This document shows positions 9,456 to 19,326 of a stretch of DNA of 64,000 bases, piece after piece. The DNA is taken from assembly GCA_020186115.1 (NCBI GenBank), contig WSYJ01000160.1, positions 62,001 through 126,000 on the forward strand, given 5' to 3'. The notes below the pieces were generated by a model that was not told the origin of the DNA, made no database searches, and was given only the letters and a program-made list of their open reading frames with translations. The position numbers were made by a program, and so were the translations under genes. Each line of letters begins with the position of its first letter. The first letter of the stretch is position 1. Source of the stretch: Histomonas meleagridis. Its lineage: Eukaryota > Parabasalia > Tritrichomonadida > Dientamoebidae.

Positions 9456-11357
9456 ATGGAAAATAACTATCACGAACATCAAGTTAAACTATCTAGAATC
9501 TATTTTGATAACAATGACATCCAAGAAGTATCTTCAAATCAAATTGTTATTTTTGTAAAGAATTCAACAGGAAAGATCTATCAAATTAATGTTCCACCAA
9601 CTGAAATAGTCAAAAATTTAAAAGAAAAACTTGCTAAGAAAGAAGGAATTCCTGTTGAAGATCAAAAACTTATTTTTTCAGGAACAAACATGAAAGATAA
9701 TCATCAATTGAGTGATTATGGTATTGAACTTGGTTCTACAATTAATTTAACTCATAGATCAAAATTCAAAATTATGACCGGATGTTTAACCAAATCTTCA
9801 AAGAAAATTAATATATATGTGAGTGATGTTGGAAATATGGAAGCCACACCAAATGAACTTGTAAGGAACTTCAAAGAAAGAATAGCACTTAAAACTCAAA
9901 TCCCTGTTGAGAATCAACGACTTATACTTTTCGAAAATGAAATGGATGATTCACTCACATTGTGGGAAAATGGTGTTGAACATTGTGCCTGTGTTGTGCT
10001 TAAAAAAAGATCCAGCCCAGTACCCACGAAAAAATGTTCATCACTCAAAGATCCAATTCTCATTGGTGTTCAAACATTTAGCAAAAAGAAATTTTATTTT
10101 ACTGCTACATCAAATGATACGTTTGGAAATATTAAAGAAAAAATCTTTCAACAATCAGGAATTCCAGTTGAATATCAACTTCTAATTTTTAATGGAAGAT
10201 ATATTTCAGATTCTATGACACTTAAAGATTCAGGTTGTACAAGTGAATTTATTTATACTTTCTATTTGGTATTTGATTTTAAAGATGGAACTCAAAAATA
10301 TCCATTAGATCAATTTTATGTCAATGTTAAAATTATTGGAAAAAATCGACTTAAAATTCCAGTTACATTTTCAGAAACAATTCTATCTTTAAAAGAAAAG
10401 ATTTCAAAACAAGGTCAAGTTCCAATCAATGGAACATGTAATGCTTTTTCAGACGATGTAATACTTTCTGATTTAGAAGATCCACATTTATTAGGTGAAT
10501 ATTTTATTAAACCAAATTCAAATATTTATTATTTTCCAAATTCATCTCAATCAAATTTAATTCGAATTAAACTTAAAACATTAACAGGAAAAATAATAGA
10601 ATTAAAAGCATCTTTAAATGAATTGGTTGAAGATTTTAAAGTAAGAGTTGCTTTAGCAGAAGGAATATTTCCTATGCAACAAAGACTTATTTTTAAAGGT
10701 AAACATATGGAAGATGAAAATACACTTGAATATTATCATCTTAAAAATGATTCACTTATTCATCTTGTTCTTCGACTTTGTGGTGGAAAACCTGTAATTT
10801 ATATATATCCTAAAGAAAAAATTGATGTAAATGTAAAAGTTAAAATTAAAGGTGAATTTACTTGTATTTATCCTAAATTTAATATTGATGATGGTTGGAA
10901 TGTAATTGCAGATGTTAATGGGAATTTAATTTGTAAAAATGATGAAAATTTAATCCAATATGATAGTTTGTTTTGGGAATGTTTATTTGATGAAAATGAT
11001 TTTAAATTTGATCAAGGTTTTGTAGTATCAAGGGAAAAAGCTGCAAAGTTTTTAGAAGAAAAGTTGTTTTATTTAGGTCTTCGTGGAAAAGAAATTACGA
11101 GTTTTATTCAATATTGGCTTCCACAAATGCAAAGAAGTAAATTTGCTAAAGTAAAGTTTTTAAGTGATGAATATGAAAATGTTGCTAAGCTTGAAGTTCT
11201 TCCAAAACCTGATTCTGTTATACGTGTTTTTATGCTAATGGAAAATATCAATCATTATATGGAATTACCTGAACAAGATTTGAATAGTTTACATAAAGAA
11301 CGTAGCGGTTATTCAGTAATTGAATGGGGTGGAACGATAGCAAACGGTTACTTTTAA
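9456..11357 (+). CDS. Multi-ubiquitin-like-domain protein with conserved C-terminal module
   Basis: 633 aa, ATG at 9456. Five ubiquitin-like folds follow one another at about residues 28-96, 112-184, 200-268, 285-360 and 370-445. Each shows the VKxxKExIAxxxGIPxxxQxLIFxG core; the third and fourth are the most diverged. Modules 1-4 lack a terminal Gly-Gly and are joined by variable linkers, so this is not a processed polyubiquitin. The fifth ends in L441-CGGK, close to the RLRGG of ubiquitin, and runs straight into a 190-residue module starting PVIYIYPKEKIDVNVKVKI and ending SVIEWGGTIANGYF. That KPVIYLYP-type module is known to me following ubiquitin-like domains in proteins of other eukaryotes; its function is unclear. 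Whether the GGK junction is cleaved is open. Confidence 0.85.
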   Translation: MENNYHEHQVKLSRIYFDNNDIQEVSSNQIVIFVKNSTGKIYQINVPPTEIVKNLKEKLAKKEGIPVEDQKLIFSGTNMKDNHQLSDYGIELGSTINLTHRSKFKIMTGCLTKSSKKINIYVSDVGNMEATPNELVRNFKERIALKTQIPVENQRLILFENEMDDSLTLWENGVEHCACVVLKKRSSPVPTKKCSSLKDPILIGVQTFSKKKFYFTATSNDTFGNIKEKIFQQSGIPVEYQLLIFNGRYISDSMTLKDSGCTSEFIYTFYLVFDFKDGTQKYPLDQFYVNVKIIGKNRLKIPVTFSETILSLKEKISKQGQVPINGTCNAFSDDVILSDLEDPHLLGEYFIKPNSNIYYFPNSSQSNLIRIKLKTLTGKIIELKASLNELVEDFKVRVALAEGIFPMQQRLIFKGKHMEDENTLEYYHLKNDSLIHLVLRLCGGKPVIYIYPKEKIDVNVKVKIKGEFTCIYPKFNIDDGWNVIADVNGNLICKNDENLIQYDSLFWECLFDENDFKFDQGFVVSREKAAKFLEEKLFYLGLRGKEITSFIQYWLPQMQRSKFAKVKFLSDEYENVAKLEVLPKPDSVIRVFMLMENINHYMELPEQDLNSLHKERSGYSVIEWGGTIANGYF

Positions 11358-11716
11358 AAAAAATGAATGCAAACCGTCATGTAAAGTTTAAATCTTTTCA
11401 TGAATAAACCCTTCTTTGCAAATTAAAAAAAATTTTTTATATCACTTCAATTGAATTTTTTCTTTTTCTCAACATATTTTCTGATTCAGAATTTTGATTT
11501 TCATGAATGAAATCAATGCTTGAATTTAACTTTTGGTATTCCTCCAAAAGATTATTTCCATAAATCTTTGAATATCAATCTGACACTTTTTGACAATTGA
11601 AAAAGTCAAGAAAATTGAATCAAAACAACCGCTTGTTACGACCGTTAATATATTTGACTTTTTATTTTAACTTTAATTAGCAACAAGAACACATATTCGT
11701 CTTCTTTACGATTAAG
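11358..11716. other. intergenic between convergent genes
   Basis: AT-rich 3' flanks of two convergent genes. Nothing else was recognised. Confidence 0.5.
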
Positions 11717-12655
11717 TCATTTCTTTGGAATTGCTTTCAGCTCGCACGAAGCAGGTTTCTTGTAAAATGTTCCTGGCATAGCAGTAAATCTTTCACACAA
11801 TGCAATTTCCTTCAAAGGCGCAGGTTCCATTTTGAAGTCAAACGCTTGTTGTAGCTGCGCTTGTGTTCCCCATTTTGATGTGAACCAAATATTTCTAAGC
11901 AGTGTAATGTGGAATATATCAGTTGCTTCCAGTTTATCTATTCCATTTTCCTTTAGTTTAGCGACTAATACGTCCTGAAGTTGCTTTAAGTAAAGTTTTG
12001 TGTCGGTTCCTTTTGGTTGTGCATAAAGAACTCTTGGTGTATCAGCTCCACTAAATGCATTTATGCCCATAATTTCGAGTTTATCATCGCCTTTCCACTT
12101 GAAATGTCCAACAACGTCTTTGAGAACATTTGACGCCTTTGTAACTTCTTCAGGTGTATCTAATTTGAGCATTGCAAGTGTAAGATGAAGACGAGCAATG
12201 TTATCAAAAGCATCCTCCTTAAGAGGAGTTGAGCTATGGACAAATTGAAGAAACTTACGAACACTTTGACAAAATGCTGGATCTGTGGAACAATCAACTG
12301 CAATGAAATGCGTGTATTTTTCATCACTTTTAGCATTCTCAATGAGCCTTTGAACTTGAGCTACTGCGTTAGAAAGACATTCTTGGTCAGATGATGAAAT
12401 TATGATATGTGATACACCATAATCTTCGGAAATCATGATCTTACATTGTGTGGATTGCCTTACTTGCTGAATGTTAACACGTTTCTTTCCAAAAACTTTG
12501 GGTGCTAGGATATTAGCAACATCAACTATTTGGGTAAGTTCTTTTGATTCATCTGGCACAAAAGTTATATTGCCGAATGCACCTTGATTAGCACGAAATG
12601 TCATGCCGTCAACTTCGTATAGAACAAAATCTGGTTCACCAGGGCACTGGAACAT
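11717..12655 (-). CDS. ASCC1-like protein: KH domain plus AKAP7/2H phosphoesterase domain
   Basis: 312 aa from the first in-frame ATG at 12655 (MFQCPGEPDFVLYEV); the open frame extends 13 codons upstream without an ATG. A KH-like RNA-binding segment lies near residues 58-105 (VNIQQVRQSTQCKIMI). It is followed by an AKAP7-type 2H phosphoesterase domain starting YTHFIAVD, with the two catalytic H-x-T motifs as HLT (near 154) and HIT (near 247). This order is that of ASCC1, a subunit of the activating signal cointegrator complex involved in transcription and alkylation-damage/ribosome-quality pathways. Length is slightly below human ASCC1 (about 360-400 aa). Confidence 0.85.
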   Translation of the reverse strand: MFQCPGEPDFVLYEVDGMTFRANQGAFGNITFVPDESKELTQIVDVANILAPKVFGKKRVNIQQVRQSTQCKIMISEDYGVSHIIISSSDQECLSNAVAQVQRLIENAKSDEKYTHFIAVDCSTDPAFCQSVRKFLQFVHSSTPLKEDAFDNIARLHLTLAMLKLDTPEEVTKASNVLKDVVGHFKWKGDDKLEIMGINAFSGADTPRVLYAQPKGTDTKLYLKQLQDVLVAKLKENGIDKLEATDIFHITLLRNIWFTSKWGTQAQLQQAFDFKMEPAPLKEIALCERFTAMPGTFYKKPASCELKAIPKK

Positions 12656-13074
12656 AAATTTGGTAATAGTGGTCAACCGTAAATTTTGATTCAATTACGA
12701 GGCACCCCTGTTGTAAATAAACACTTCACTTTAATTTTGGTGTTTTTTTAACCTCGCTTAATTGGTATTATAATTGGATTATAATTATTAAGAAAGCAAC
12801 TCTAAGCCTAGAGTCTTTTATTATGATTTTGTGTTCATGAAGATGATTTTATATCTATATATCATTCTTTCATTATAAAATTATTTCTCACCTAAACTGC
12901 CTTATTTGGCTTTAAGAATATTTTGTGTTTACATAAGTAATAGTAAAATGGGTTTGTTTTTCATTTTTTTTTTAAATTGATAATTTGATCAAAAAAAATT
13001 CATGAACAAGTTTTCAAACAAAACAAAATTATTTAATCATAACTTTTAATATTAGGTTCAAACACAAAATATTT
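12656..13074. other. intergenic, nothing recognised
   Basis: AT-rich upstream region of the ASCC1-like gene and 3' flank of the next. No coding or RNA signal. Confidence 0.5.
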
Positions 13075-14394
13075 TTATGAGAAATTACTTTTGATCGTTG
13101 AGCAAAATGTTAAAGCCGCAGTTGTTATCACCACAGCGAACTGGAACTCTGGGCACAACACATCCTTTGGGGTGAAGTTTGCAATGAACGACGCCAAATC
13201 CTCGAAATTTGGCAAATCGCTTGCGATTGTTGTTCCAAGAAAAGTTCCGAAATTAACTTCAAAACTGAACAAGCTTGGTTTCTTCTTGAATGCCTTCAAC
13301 ACTCCCTTTTCGTTGTAGTGTATCATTTCATTTATTTCATTTAATGCGTCAATTGGATTTGTATAAAATGTTGAGAAAACCAAATGCATTCCTCCTCTTT
13401 TAAAGAACTCATTACTCTTAAAAACGTCGGTAACCAAAAGATTCTTTTTATCTTCTGGGATTATCTCTTCTGGTAATTCTAGGAAATTACATGTGATCTT
13501 ATGAGAAATGGTACGAATCCCATCACTAGTATTAGTATAGAAATATGATGGGCTCCGACCATATGCATAAGAAAACATCGAGCGGAAGAGCATTAAAAAA
13601 CAACATGAATATTGAATGGGATTCGTTATGCCAAAAAAGTGCGAAATTTTTTCAAATAGTTGGAGCAGGTCACTTGTGAACTTAGATTTCGGTTCTTCTG
13701 TGAATGTGCTGAGGATGTTATGGACGTCCTGAATAAATGGAAACGTTTTAGACATTATGAGTTGGTCGAAACGTTGTTGGATGTTGTTATTCGGAAAATA
13801 GAATGTGCTTCGATCAATTTGTTTGCTTGCATAATCGAGAATTTTGAATAGTATGTTTCGAACTTGTTCAAGTGTAGGAATTGCGGATACTCCTTTGCCA
13901 TATTCTATGTTAACTTTTTTAATGTATGATTCAAGTGAGTAGTAATGAGGTGGAAGCTTCTTTTTTACATTACAATAAGTTTCCATATCAAATGAAATAT
14001 CAATATGCGGTGGAATATCTGGAATTCGAAAAAATTGTATAACTTTATCTATGTCATTTATCAGTTTTATCAATATTTTCTTTTTGATTTTGTGCTGCTT
14101 AACTTTAACAAAATAACGAAAGTGGTTTAACCAAACGCATTTGTTTGCTGAATCAAGATTTGCTTTTTCAAATGGTTCTGGAGGTGGTAATTCATTGAGT
14201 TCATTTTTTGTATTTTCAAGTACTTTTGAGAAATGAAGAATTTGAGCTTGTCTATTCATTTCTAATCTTGCATTGATTTCAAAATTTTTATCTTGATCCA
14301 TTGATAACCTTGTTTGTAATGTTAAGAAGTTTGTAAGCTCTTGGTTATCATAAAGCCATTGTGTGACTTCGTCTGGTAGATAATTGGAACCCAT
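13075..14394 (-). CDS. Probable VPS9-domain protein (Rab5-type GEF)
   Basis: 439 aa, ATG at 14394 with an initiator-like GCTCACAA just upstream. The N-terminal half is helical (QWLYDNQELTNFLTLQ and a Lys-rich coil). The C-terminal part fits the VPS9 pattern: a conserved NPIDALNEINEMI helix, then SFEVNFGTFLGTTIASDLPN in place of the usual DDxLPxxxxxxxxxxxPN, and a final PEFQFAVVITTAAL helix in place of the usual Y-x-x-T-x-x-x-A. VPS9 domains exchange nucleotide on Rab5-like GTPases at endosomes. The canonical catalytic Asp of the DD-x-x-P motif appears changed (FEV), so activity is uncertain. The assignment is by pattern only. Confidence 0.55.
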   Translation of the reverse strand: MGSNYLPDEVTQWLYDNQELTNFLTLQTRLSMDQDKNFEINARLEMNRQAQILHFSKVLENTKNELNELPPPEPFEKANLDSANKCVWLNHFRYFVKVKQHKIKKKILIKLINDIDKVIQFFRIPDIPPHIDISFDMETYCNVKKKLPPHYYSLESYIKKVNIEYGKGVSAIPTLEQVRNILFKILDYASKQIDRSTFYFPNNNIQQRFDQLIMSKTFPFIQDVHNILSTFTEEPKSKFTSDLLQLFEKISHFFGITNPIQYSCCFLMLFRSMFSYAYGRSPSYFYTNTSDGIRTISHKITCNFLELPEEIIPEDKKNLLVTDVFKSNEFFKRGGMHLVFSTFYTNPIDALNEINEMIHYNEKGVLKAFKKKPSLFSFEVNFGTFLGTTIASDLPNFEDLASFIANFTPKDVLCPEFQFAVVITTAALTFCSTIKSNFS

Positions 14395-14401
14395 GAGCTG
14401 T

Positions 14402-14409
14402 TTGTGAGC
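14402..14409 (-). promoter_or_regulatory. Initiator-like GCTCACAA
   Basis: TCACA match on the minus strand about 10 bases before the ATG at 14394. Confidence 0.45.
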
Positions 14410-14644
14410 AGACAGATTCTATCGTCAATATTACATCAATGAAAAAGTTTCAAAAGGATGGGGTACCCCCATTTTTTGAGCTCATGCTCTAGCACAAAAT
14501 GAAAATGTTTAAACCCAAATTTTAAATCAGACAAATTCAAGAAAAATCAGAGAATGACATTTTATTTAAAAATATTGTGAAAAATTTTTCTGATTAATCC
14601 CATATTGATTCGATAATCAAAATCATCATGACATAATACAAACA

Positions 14645-14910
14645 CTATCTTGCTATCCTCAGAGCTATGACTATTACTATTCCTGAAAGAACAAGAGCAA
14701 ATATAATAATAATTGTCATTTTTTTCTGATGTTGTATTATCTTATCTGTATAATCACGTCTGCCAAGTAGCTCTTCTTCTTCACTTGGGTCATTACTAAA
14801 CTCGTCGCAATTAATTAGGTCTGTAATTTTGATTTTGGTTTGTTAACGGTCGCCATAAATCCATTCAAATTCACTGTCACTTTTTTAATGGCAAAAATTG
14901 ATTTTGACAT
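14645..14910 (-). pseudogene. Possible small tail-anchored membrane protein, frame-interrupted
   Basis: ATG at 14910 opens a 31-codon frame (MSKSIFAIKKVTVNLNGFMA) that stops at 14815. Overlapping it in another frame is an open stretch that ends at 14645 and looks strongly coding. An acidic motif NDPSEEEELLGRRDYTD leads to KIIQHQKK, a hydrophobic segment MTIIIIFALVLSGIVIVIAL, and a basic end RIAR. The layout (acidic or amphipathic part, one C-terminal membrane helix, a few basic residues) is that of a tail-anchored protein such as a SNARE or a small ER protein. One frame change between about 14815 and 14842 would join the two parts. It may be a decayed gene, a sequence error, or chance upstream coding. 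No family was recognised. Confidence 0.4.
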
Positions 14911-15178
14911 TTTTTAAATTCACTTTTTGAACAATTATAACAGTTTCCGATCAAACGTAACTCAACATCATTTATGGTTAAATTTTTCCATCTTAAGAAA
15001 CATCATGACATAATTCGTAATACAAACTCTGCTTTGATGTTAGAAGTTATATATCATTTTATCTTCAAAAAAAATTAGAGCGTTTGATCAAACAATCGTT
15101 AAAAACATTAACCGATAGACAAATTGAATGCTTTTCAGAAAATATTATCGTCGTATAGAAATTTTTCAGTGACTTGAT
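14911..15178. other. intergenic, nothing recognised
   Basis: AT-rich spacer, no signal beyond the small frame described just downstream. Confidence 0.4.
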
Positions 15179-18100
15179 TTAAAAAGGGTATTTCAATATT
15201 TCTCCAGATAAGAAATCGTCAATTAAATTATTTAGTCTTTCCTCAGACAAAAACAATTCGAACCCATTCTTGAAACCAATTCCCTCGTTTCCAAGCAAGT
15301 TCAAATAAACCGATGGGAGTCTAAACAGTAAAATTTTTTGTCTAAATCTGAACACCAAAAGTGTTCTTGAGTTATCCAGATTTATATCCATTACAATGTG
15401 CAAGTCATTTTTTGCATTTATATAATAATCGGCCAATTTACAGTCGATTAAATTTCCGTTATGGAAACTAATCAAATATTCCTTGTTAAATGTGTTGAGT
15501 ATATCATATAAGTTATAAGGTTCTTTACCGAAGTGTAAGAAATTTTTCGGCAATTCGATAAATTTAAATGGATCGAATACATATTCGATTTCATTATATT
15601 TTAAGTTATATCTTTTACATAACATTTTATTCGATAATTCTAATTTCCAATCGATAAGTTCATCATCACTTTCACCTAATGCATAAAATTCTGTTAATCG
15701 TACTCGTCTTAAAAACAAAACAATTTCTTTTTCATCTTTAATTTCATTGATATATTTGTTAACAATTTCATTTATCTTTAATTCGTTTTGATTATTACAT
15801 AATAATATATCAACAATAAATCGTTGGAAAACAGAAAACTTTTCGATTTTTACCATTTGATATTTGCCAAGAATTACTTTCAAGTTTAAATATAAATTCC
15901 GTACTAATAAGTAATATTTTTTAGGTTCTAAACTTAATAAATTCGATCGAAGTCGGACTTCATATAATATAATAACACCACAAAATGAATATATAATTTG
16001 ATGAACATCATCGAATTGTTGTTCAAATATATTCACGGCATCAATTATATATTGTTGACTTAAGTCATTTTTGTTATCAAGTTTCGGTAAACAATTATTA
16101 CGAAGATATCGATCGATTGGACATTTTAAAAATGTTAAACATTTTTGATGTATTAAATGTGTACATAAAGTATAACATTTTATATAATTCACAGTTTCTT
16201 CATATGTATCATATTGAAGAGGTATTGTAGAATTATATATGTAAAGTTGGTAACAAATAACTTCTTCACCATTATTAAGTATAGTTTTACATGAACAACA
16301 TTGTTCAACATGTTGCGTTAAATCATTTTCATCGAATTCAATGTTATTACCTTCTTCGAATTGTTGGATTTTCATATTAAACTTTTGTAATATCATTGAC
16401 TTTAAATCATTTGATTTATTATTTTTCGATTTCGTTTCATTAGTTTTCATATGAAAATATGAAATATTCATTTGCGAAAGTGCATTTTGTCCAATTATTC
16501 CCAAATCACTTATTAAATCAACAAATGATTTCGACGGATAATTTTGGAATTGATACTTTTGATACATTAAAGATTCGAAATCATTTGGAATTTTTGTAAT
16601 TAATTCTTCGATATTATTAACGACAATTGTATCTTCTAAATTTTTACTTGTTTTAGTGTAAAATTTCGATGCTGTTAATAAAAGATTAATAATAAGTTGA
16701 TTTGTTTCTTGAGAGTTTTTACATAATAATATATAATACTCAATAGCTAATAATGTTTTAGAGAATAATACTGAATGCAAATCAATTCCAAATGGTTCTT
16801 CTTTAAAAGGTTTAAAAGGCATTAATTCATTTGGATGATTCGAAATATATTTCGAATAAATCGATAAAATTTTATTCGATTCATAAACAGGTGATAATGG
16901 ATCCCATAAATCTATTGATTTCAATTTAAACATTAAACCTTTTGATGAAGAAGAAGAAGTAGAAATTTTATCTAAATGACTTTTAATGATTTTTATGTTT
17001 TGTGTTTCAAAACGATTAATAACAGTATTTAATGATTCATATAATTTTGGCTTAAATAATAACTTAGATATTAATCTTTGATTAATTCTTTCTTCTTTAT
17101 TTTGATTAATTTCTAATCGATCAAAGATTAATGATGAAATGAAATGTATAAAAATGAAATATTTTAAATCATTTTTATAATTATTATCTTCATCAAATAT
17201 TCCAATTGTATAAGCAATTGTATTAACAATTTTTTCTTTATCTTGAATATATCCAAGACAAAATTGCATCAATAAAAATAAATGTGGAAAATTATCAACA
17301 AATTGTAACTTTTTTAATATTTGTTGATATCCAAAACAATTCCCTAATAATTTATGGGAATGAAAATCATAAGAAACTAAAACTCGTTGAAGATTTATAG
17401 ATATTAATAACAATAAATTATCTGCATCATTAATATTATTCTTTAAAATTGTTTTCATATTATCCTTTTGTTGTATAAACAAAGACTTTAATAAGAAAAA
17501 TGGTAAAAGATATAACGAAATTTTACATCCACTAAATATTGAACACTTTAATTCCTCATCTTTATAAGTATCTAAGAAATATCTCAAAATTATATTAAAC
17601 TTATTATTAATATTTATATTTTTACATTTTCCTAGTTCTTCCGTAAGAGATGCAAAATTGTTATCGCATAAAAAATATGAAAAATATCTATATTCACTAG
17701 ATTGTTGAAGTATATTTGTATATACGTTCAAGCTTTTATCAAAATGTATGTCAATAAGTTCATTTATTAAGCGTTGATAATCTGATTCAAAATACTCATT
17801 CGAAAGAATTACATTTATTAAATTATAAACATAAAAAAAATTGGAATAAAGATCCTTAATATCATATGTTGAAGATGCTAATGCGAATTGAATCTTTAAA
17901 TTAGTTTTAATTATGTTCAAAAAACAATTAAACCAATCAAAATTATATTTGTCAACACATGGAATTATAACATAATCAAACTCAAATTGGAAACTTAAAT
18001 CAAGCAAAGGCTTAAATTTCGATTTTTTCTTGTCAATTATAATTTCTTGATAATTACAATTTAACAAATCACAATATTTGGTGAAAAAAGCAAGGCTAAA

Positions 18101-18763
18101 AACAACTTTAAAGGAAGACTCAACAAAAAAATGGCTAATTAAGTTAACAAACTCTAAAATAACAGATGCGCTGGTATTAAAACATGAATCCATAAGATCA
18201 ATGACAACGTTACCTTTCTCTATAGAAGAAACAAGTAAGTTTAGACATATATCTCCTGTCTCACAGAATTTACTTAGCCATTTCATTAATTGAATTGAAT
18301 CATCTGGATTAGATTTGAATAAATTTGGAAGACGGGAGAATGATGAGTCAAATACTTGAGAAAGAGAAGTAGAAATTGAAGTAGGAATCTCGAATTCTTT
18401 TTGAAGATGCTGACCATGGATTTTACAAAAGCCTGAAACTTTCCATTGACTTGTATCACCGCAATCGCAATTACCTCCGCCACCAGATCTTGATACATAT
18501 ATTGAATGACCTTCGTGATTGCCATTTAAATAACAATTAAGACAAATACAACTATTTTTTTCTATCCCACAATCACTGCAATAAATTGCTATATGGCGTT
18601 CATTCCAATATACTTGACATTTACTAGATTCTTTTTTCTTGAGATAATCTAAAAGATCTTCAATTTTTGTAAAATTTGTTTGCTGACAAAGAATAGTTTC
18701 CCATTCTTGAATTGTTTCATTTATGCTTTGCCTTGAGTTGATAATTTTTTCTTGTTCTTCCAT
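15179..18763 (-). CDS. UBR-box E3 ubiquitin ligase (N-recognin, UBR1-like)
   Basis: 1194 aa, ATG at 18763 with TTCATTA just upstream. A UBR box lies at about residues 50-120: CSDCGIEKNSCICLNCYLNG, H-x-x-H, then SGGGGNCDCGDTSQWK and C-x-x-H. It is complete in its zinc ligands and in the GGG-x-CDCGD signature that binds basic N-degrons. A long helical middle is followed by a RING-H2-like region near 820-885 (CCSC, CTLCTHLIHQKCL, CPIDRY), the arrangement of UBR1/2/3. The C-terminal cap keeps RLPSVYLNLL and GIGFKNGFELFLS, as in the UBR autoinhibitory region. The Cys-rich zinc part that normally lies between them is missing. At 1194 aa it is shorter than yeast or human UBR1 (about 1750-1950). Expected role: recognition of destabilising N-termini for proteasomal degradation. 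Confidence 0.88.
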   Translation of the reverse strand: MEEQEKIINSRQSINETIQEWETILCQQTNFTKIEDLLDYLKKKESSKCQVYWNERHIAIYCSDCGIEKNSCICLNCYLNGNHEGHSIYVSRSGGGGNCDCGDTSQWKVSGFCKIHGQHLQKEFEIPTSISTSLSQVFDSSFSRLPNLFKSNPDDSIQLMKWLSKFCETGDICLNLLVSSIEKGNVVIDLMDSCFNTSASVILEFVNLISHFFVESSFKVVFSLAFFTKYCDLLNCNYQEIIIDKKKSKFKPLLDLSFQFEFDYVIIPCVDKYNFDWFNCFLNIIKTNLKIQFALASSTYDIKDLYSNFFYVYNLINVILSNEYFESDYQRLINELIDIHFDKSLNVYTNILQQSSEYRYFSYFLCDNNFASLTEELGKCKNININNKFNIILRYFLDTYKDEELKCSIFSGCKISLYLLPFFLLKSLFIQQKDNMKTILKNNINDADNLLLLISINLQRVLVSYDFHSHKLLGNCFGYQQILKKLQFVDNFPHLFLLMQFCLGYIQDKEKIVNTIAYTIGIFDEDNNYKNDLKYFIFIHFISSLIFDRLEINQNKEERINQRLISKLLFKPKLYESLNTVINRFETQNIKIIKSHLDKISTSSSSSKGLMFKLKSIDLWDPLSPVYESNKILSIYSKYISNHPNELMPFKPFKEEPFGIDLHSVLFSKTLLAIEYYILLCKNSQETNQLIINLLLTASKFYTKTSKNLEDTIVVNNIEELITKIPNDFESLMYQKYQFQNYPSKSFVDLISDLGIIGQNALSQMNISYFHMKTNETKSKNNKSNDLKSMILQKFNMKIQQFEEGNNIEFDENDLTQHVEQCCSCKTILNNGEEVICYQLYIYNSTIPLQYDTYEETVNYIKCYTLCTHLIHQKCLTFLKCPIDRYLRNNCLPKLDNKNDLSQQYIIDAVNIFEQQFDDVHQIIYSFCGVIILYEVRLRSNLLSLEPKKYYLLVRNLYLNLKVILGKYQMVKIEKFSVFQRFIVDILLCNNQNELKINEIVNKYINEIKDEKEIVLFLRRVRLTEFYALGESDDELIDWKLELSNKMLCKRYNLKYNEIEYVFDPFKFIELPKNFLHFGKEPYNLYDILNTFNKEYLISFHNGNLIDCKLADYYINAKNDLHIVMDINLDNSRTLLVFRFRQKILLFRLPSVYLNLLGNEGIGFKNGFELFLSEERLNNLIDDFLSGEILKYPF

Positions 18764-19326
18764 TTAATGAATTTGTACCCAAACCGCCCGTTTTGAGGTT
18801 TCACATTCAAAATATTTCTATTAAATTGTGACAGTTAAAAATTATTATTTTGCCATGACAAATGGAAAATTTGAAGTTGGCGTTTCAAAAATTGAGTGAA
18901 AAGTGACAAATCATATGACGTTGGTTTAAAACTCTTCTAAATTTTTTGCGTTATTGTAAAATCAATCATCATTTAAGAAGACTTACATCAGTATCTTCAA
19001 TGAATCCAAAAGTATCTACATAATCTTTGAAAAATTAAAAAATTACAGAAGGATTATTAAAAATACTAAATATATAAAAAGTTTTTGAAGTTAAGAAAAA
19101 TTTGACAAAAAGCATTAATGCTTTTATTAATATGAAGATTTTCATGAATAATTAATAAAACATAATTTTTTTTGATAGTTAAATAGAAAATTTTTATTAG
19201 CACAAAATGGAATTAAAACAAATTTAATATCTTATTAATTCATCGAGTTGAGACTTTGGCGTTTCTGACCAACCTTAAATTAATTTTAGTTCCAAAAATA
19301 ATTTTACTCAAAAAAGAAATATGAAT
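18764..19326. other. intergenic, nothing recognised
   Basis: About 560 bp of AT-rich sequence between two same-strand genes. No convincing gene was seen. Confidence 0.5.

Noticed and set aside
9456-11357. Processed polyubiquitin gene
   Set aside because: Modules are diverged, linkers vary, and only the last module ends with Gly-Gly.
13660-13851. Plus-strand frame inside the VPS9-like gene
   Set aside because: A shadow of the minus-strand coding sequence.
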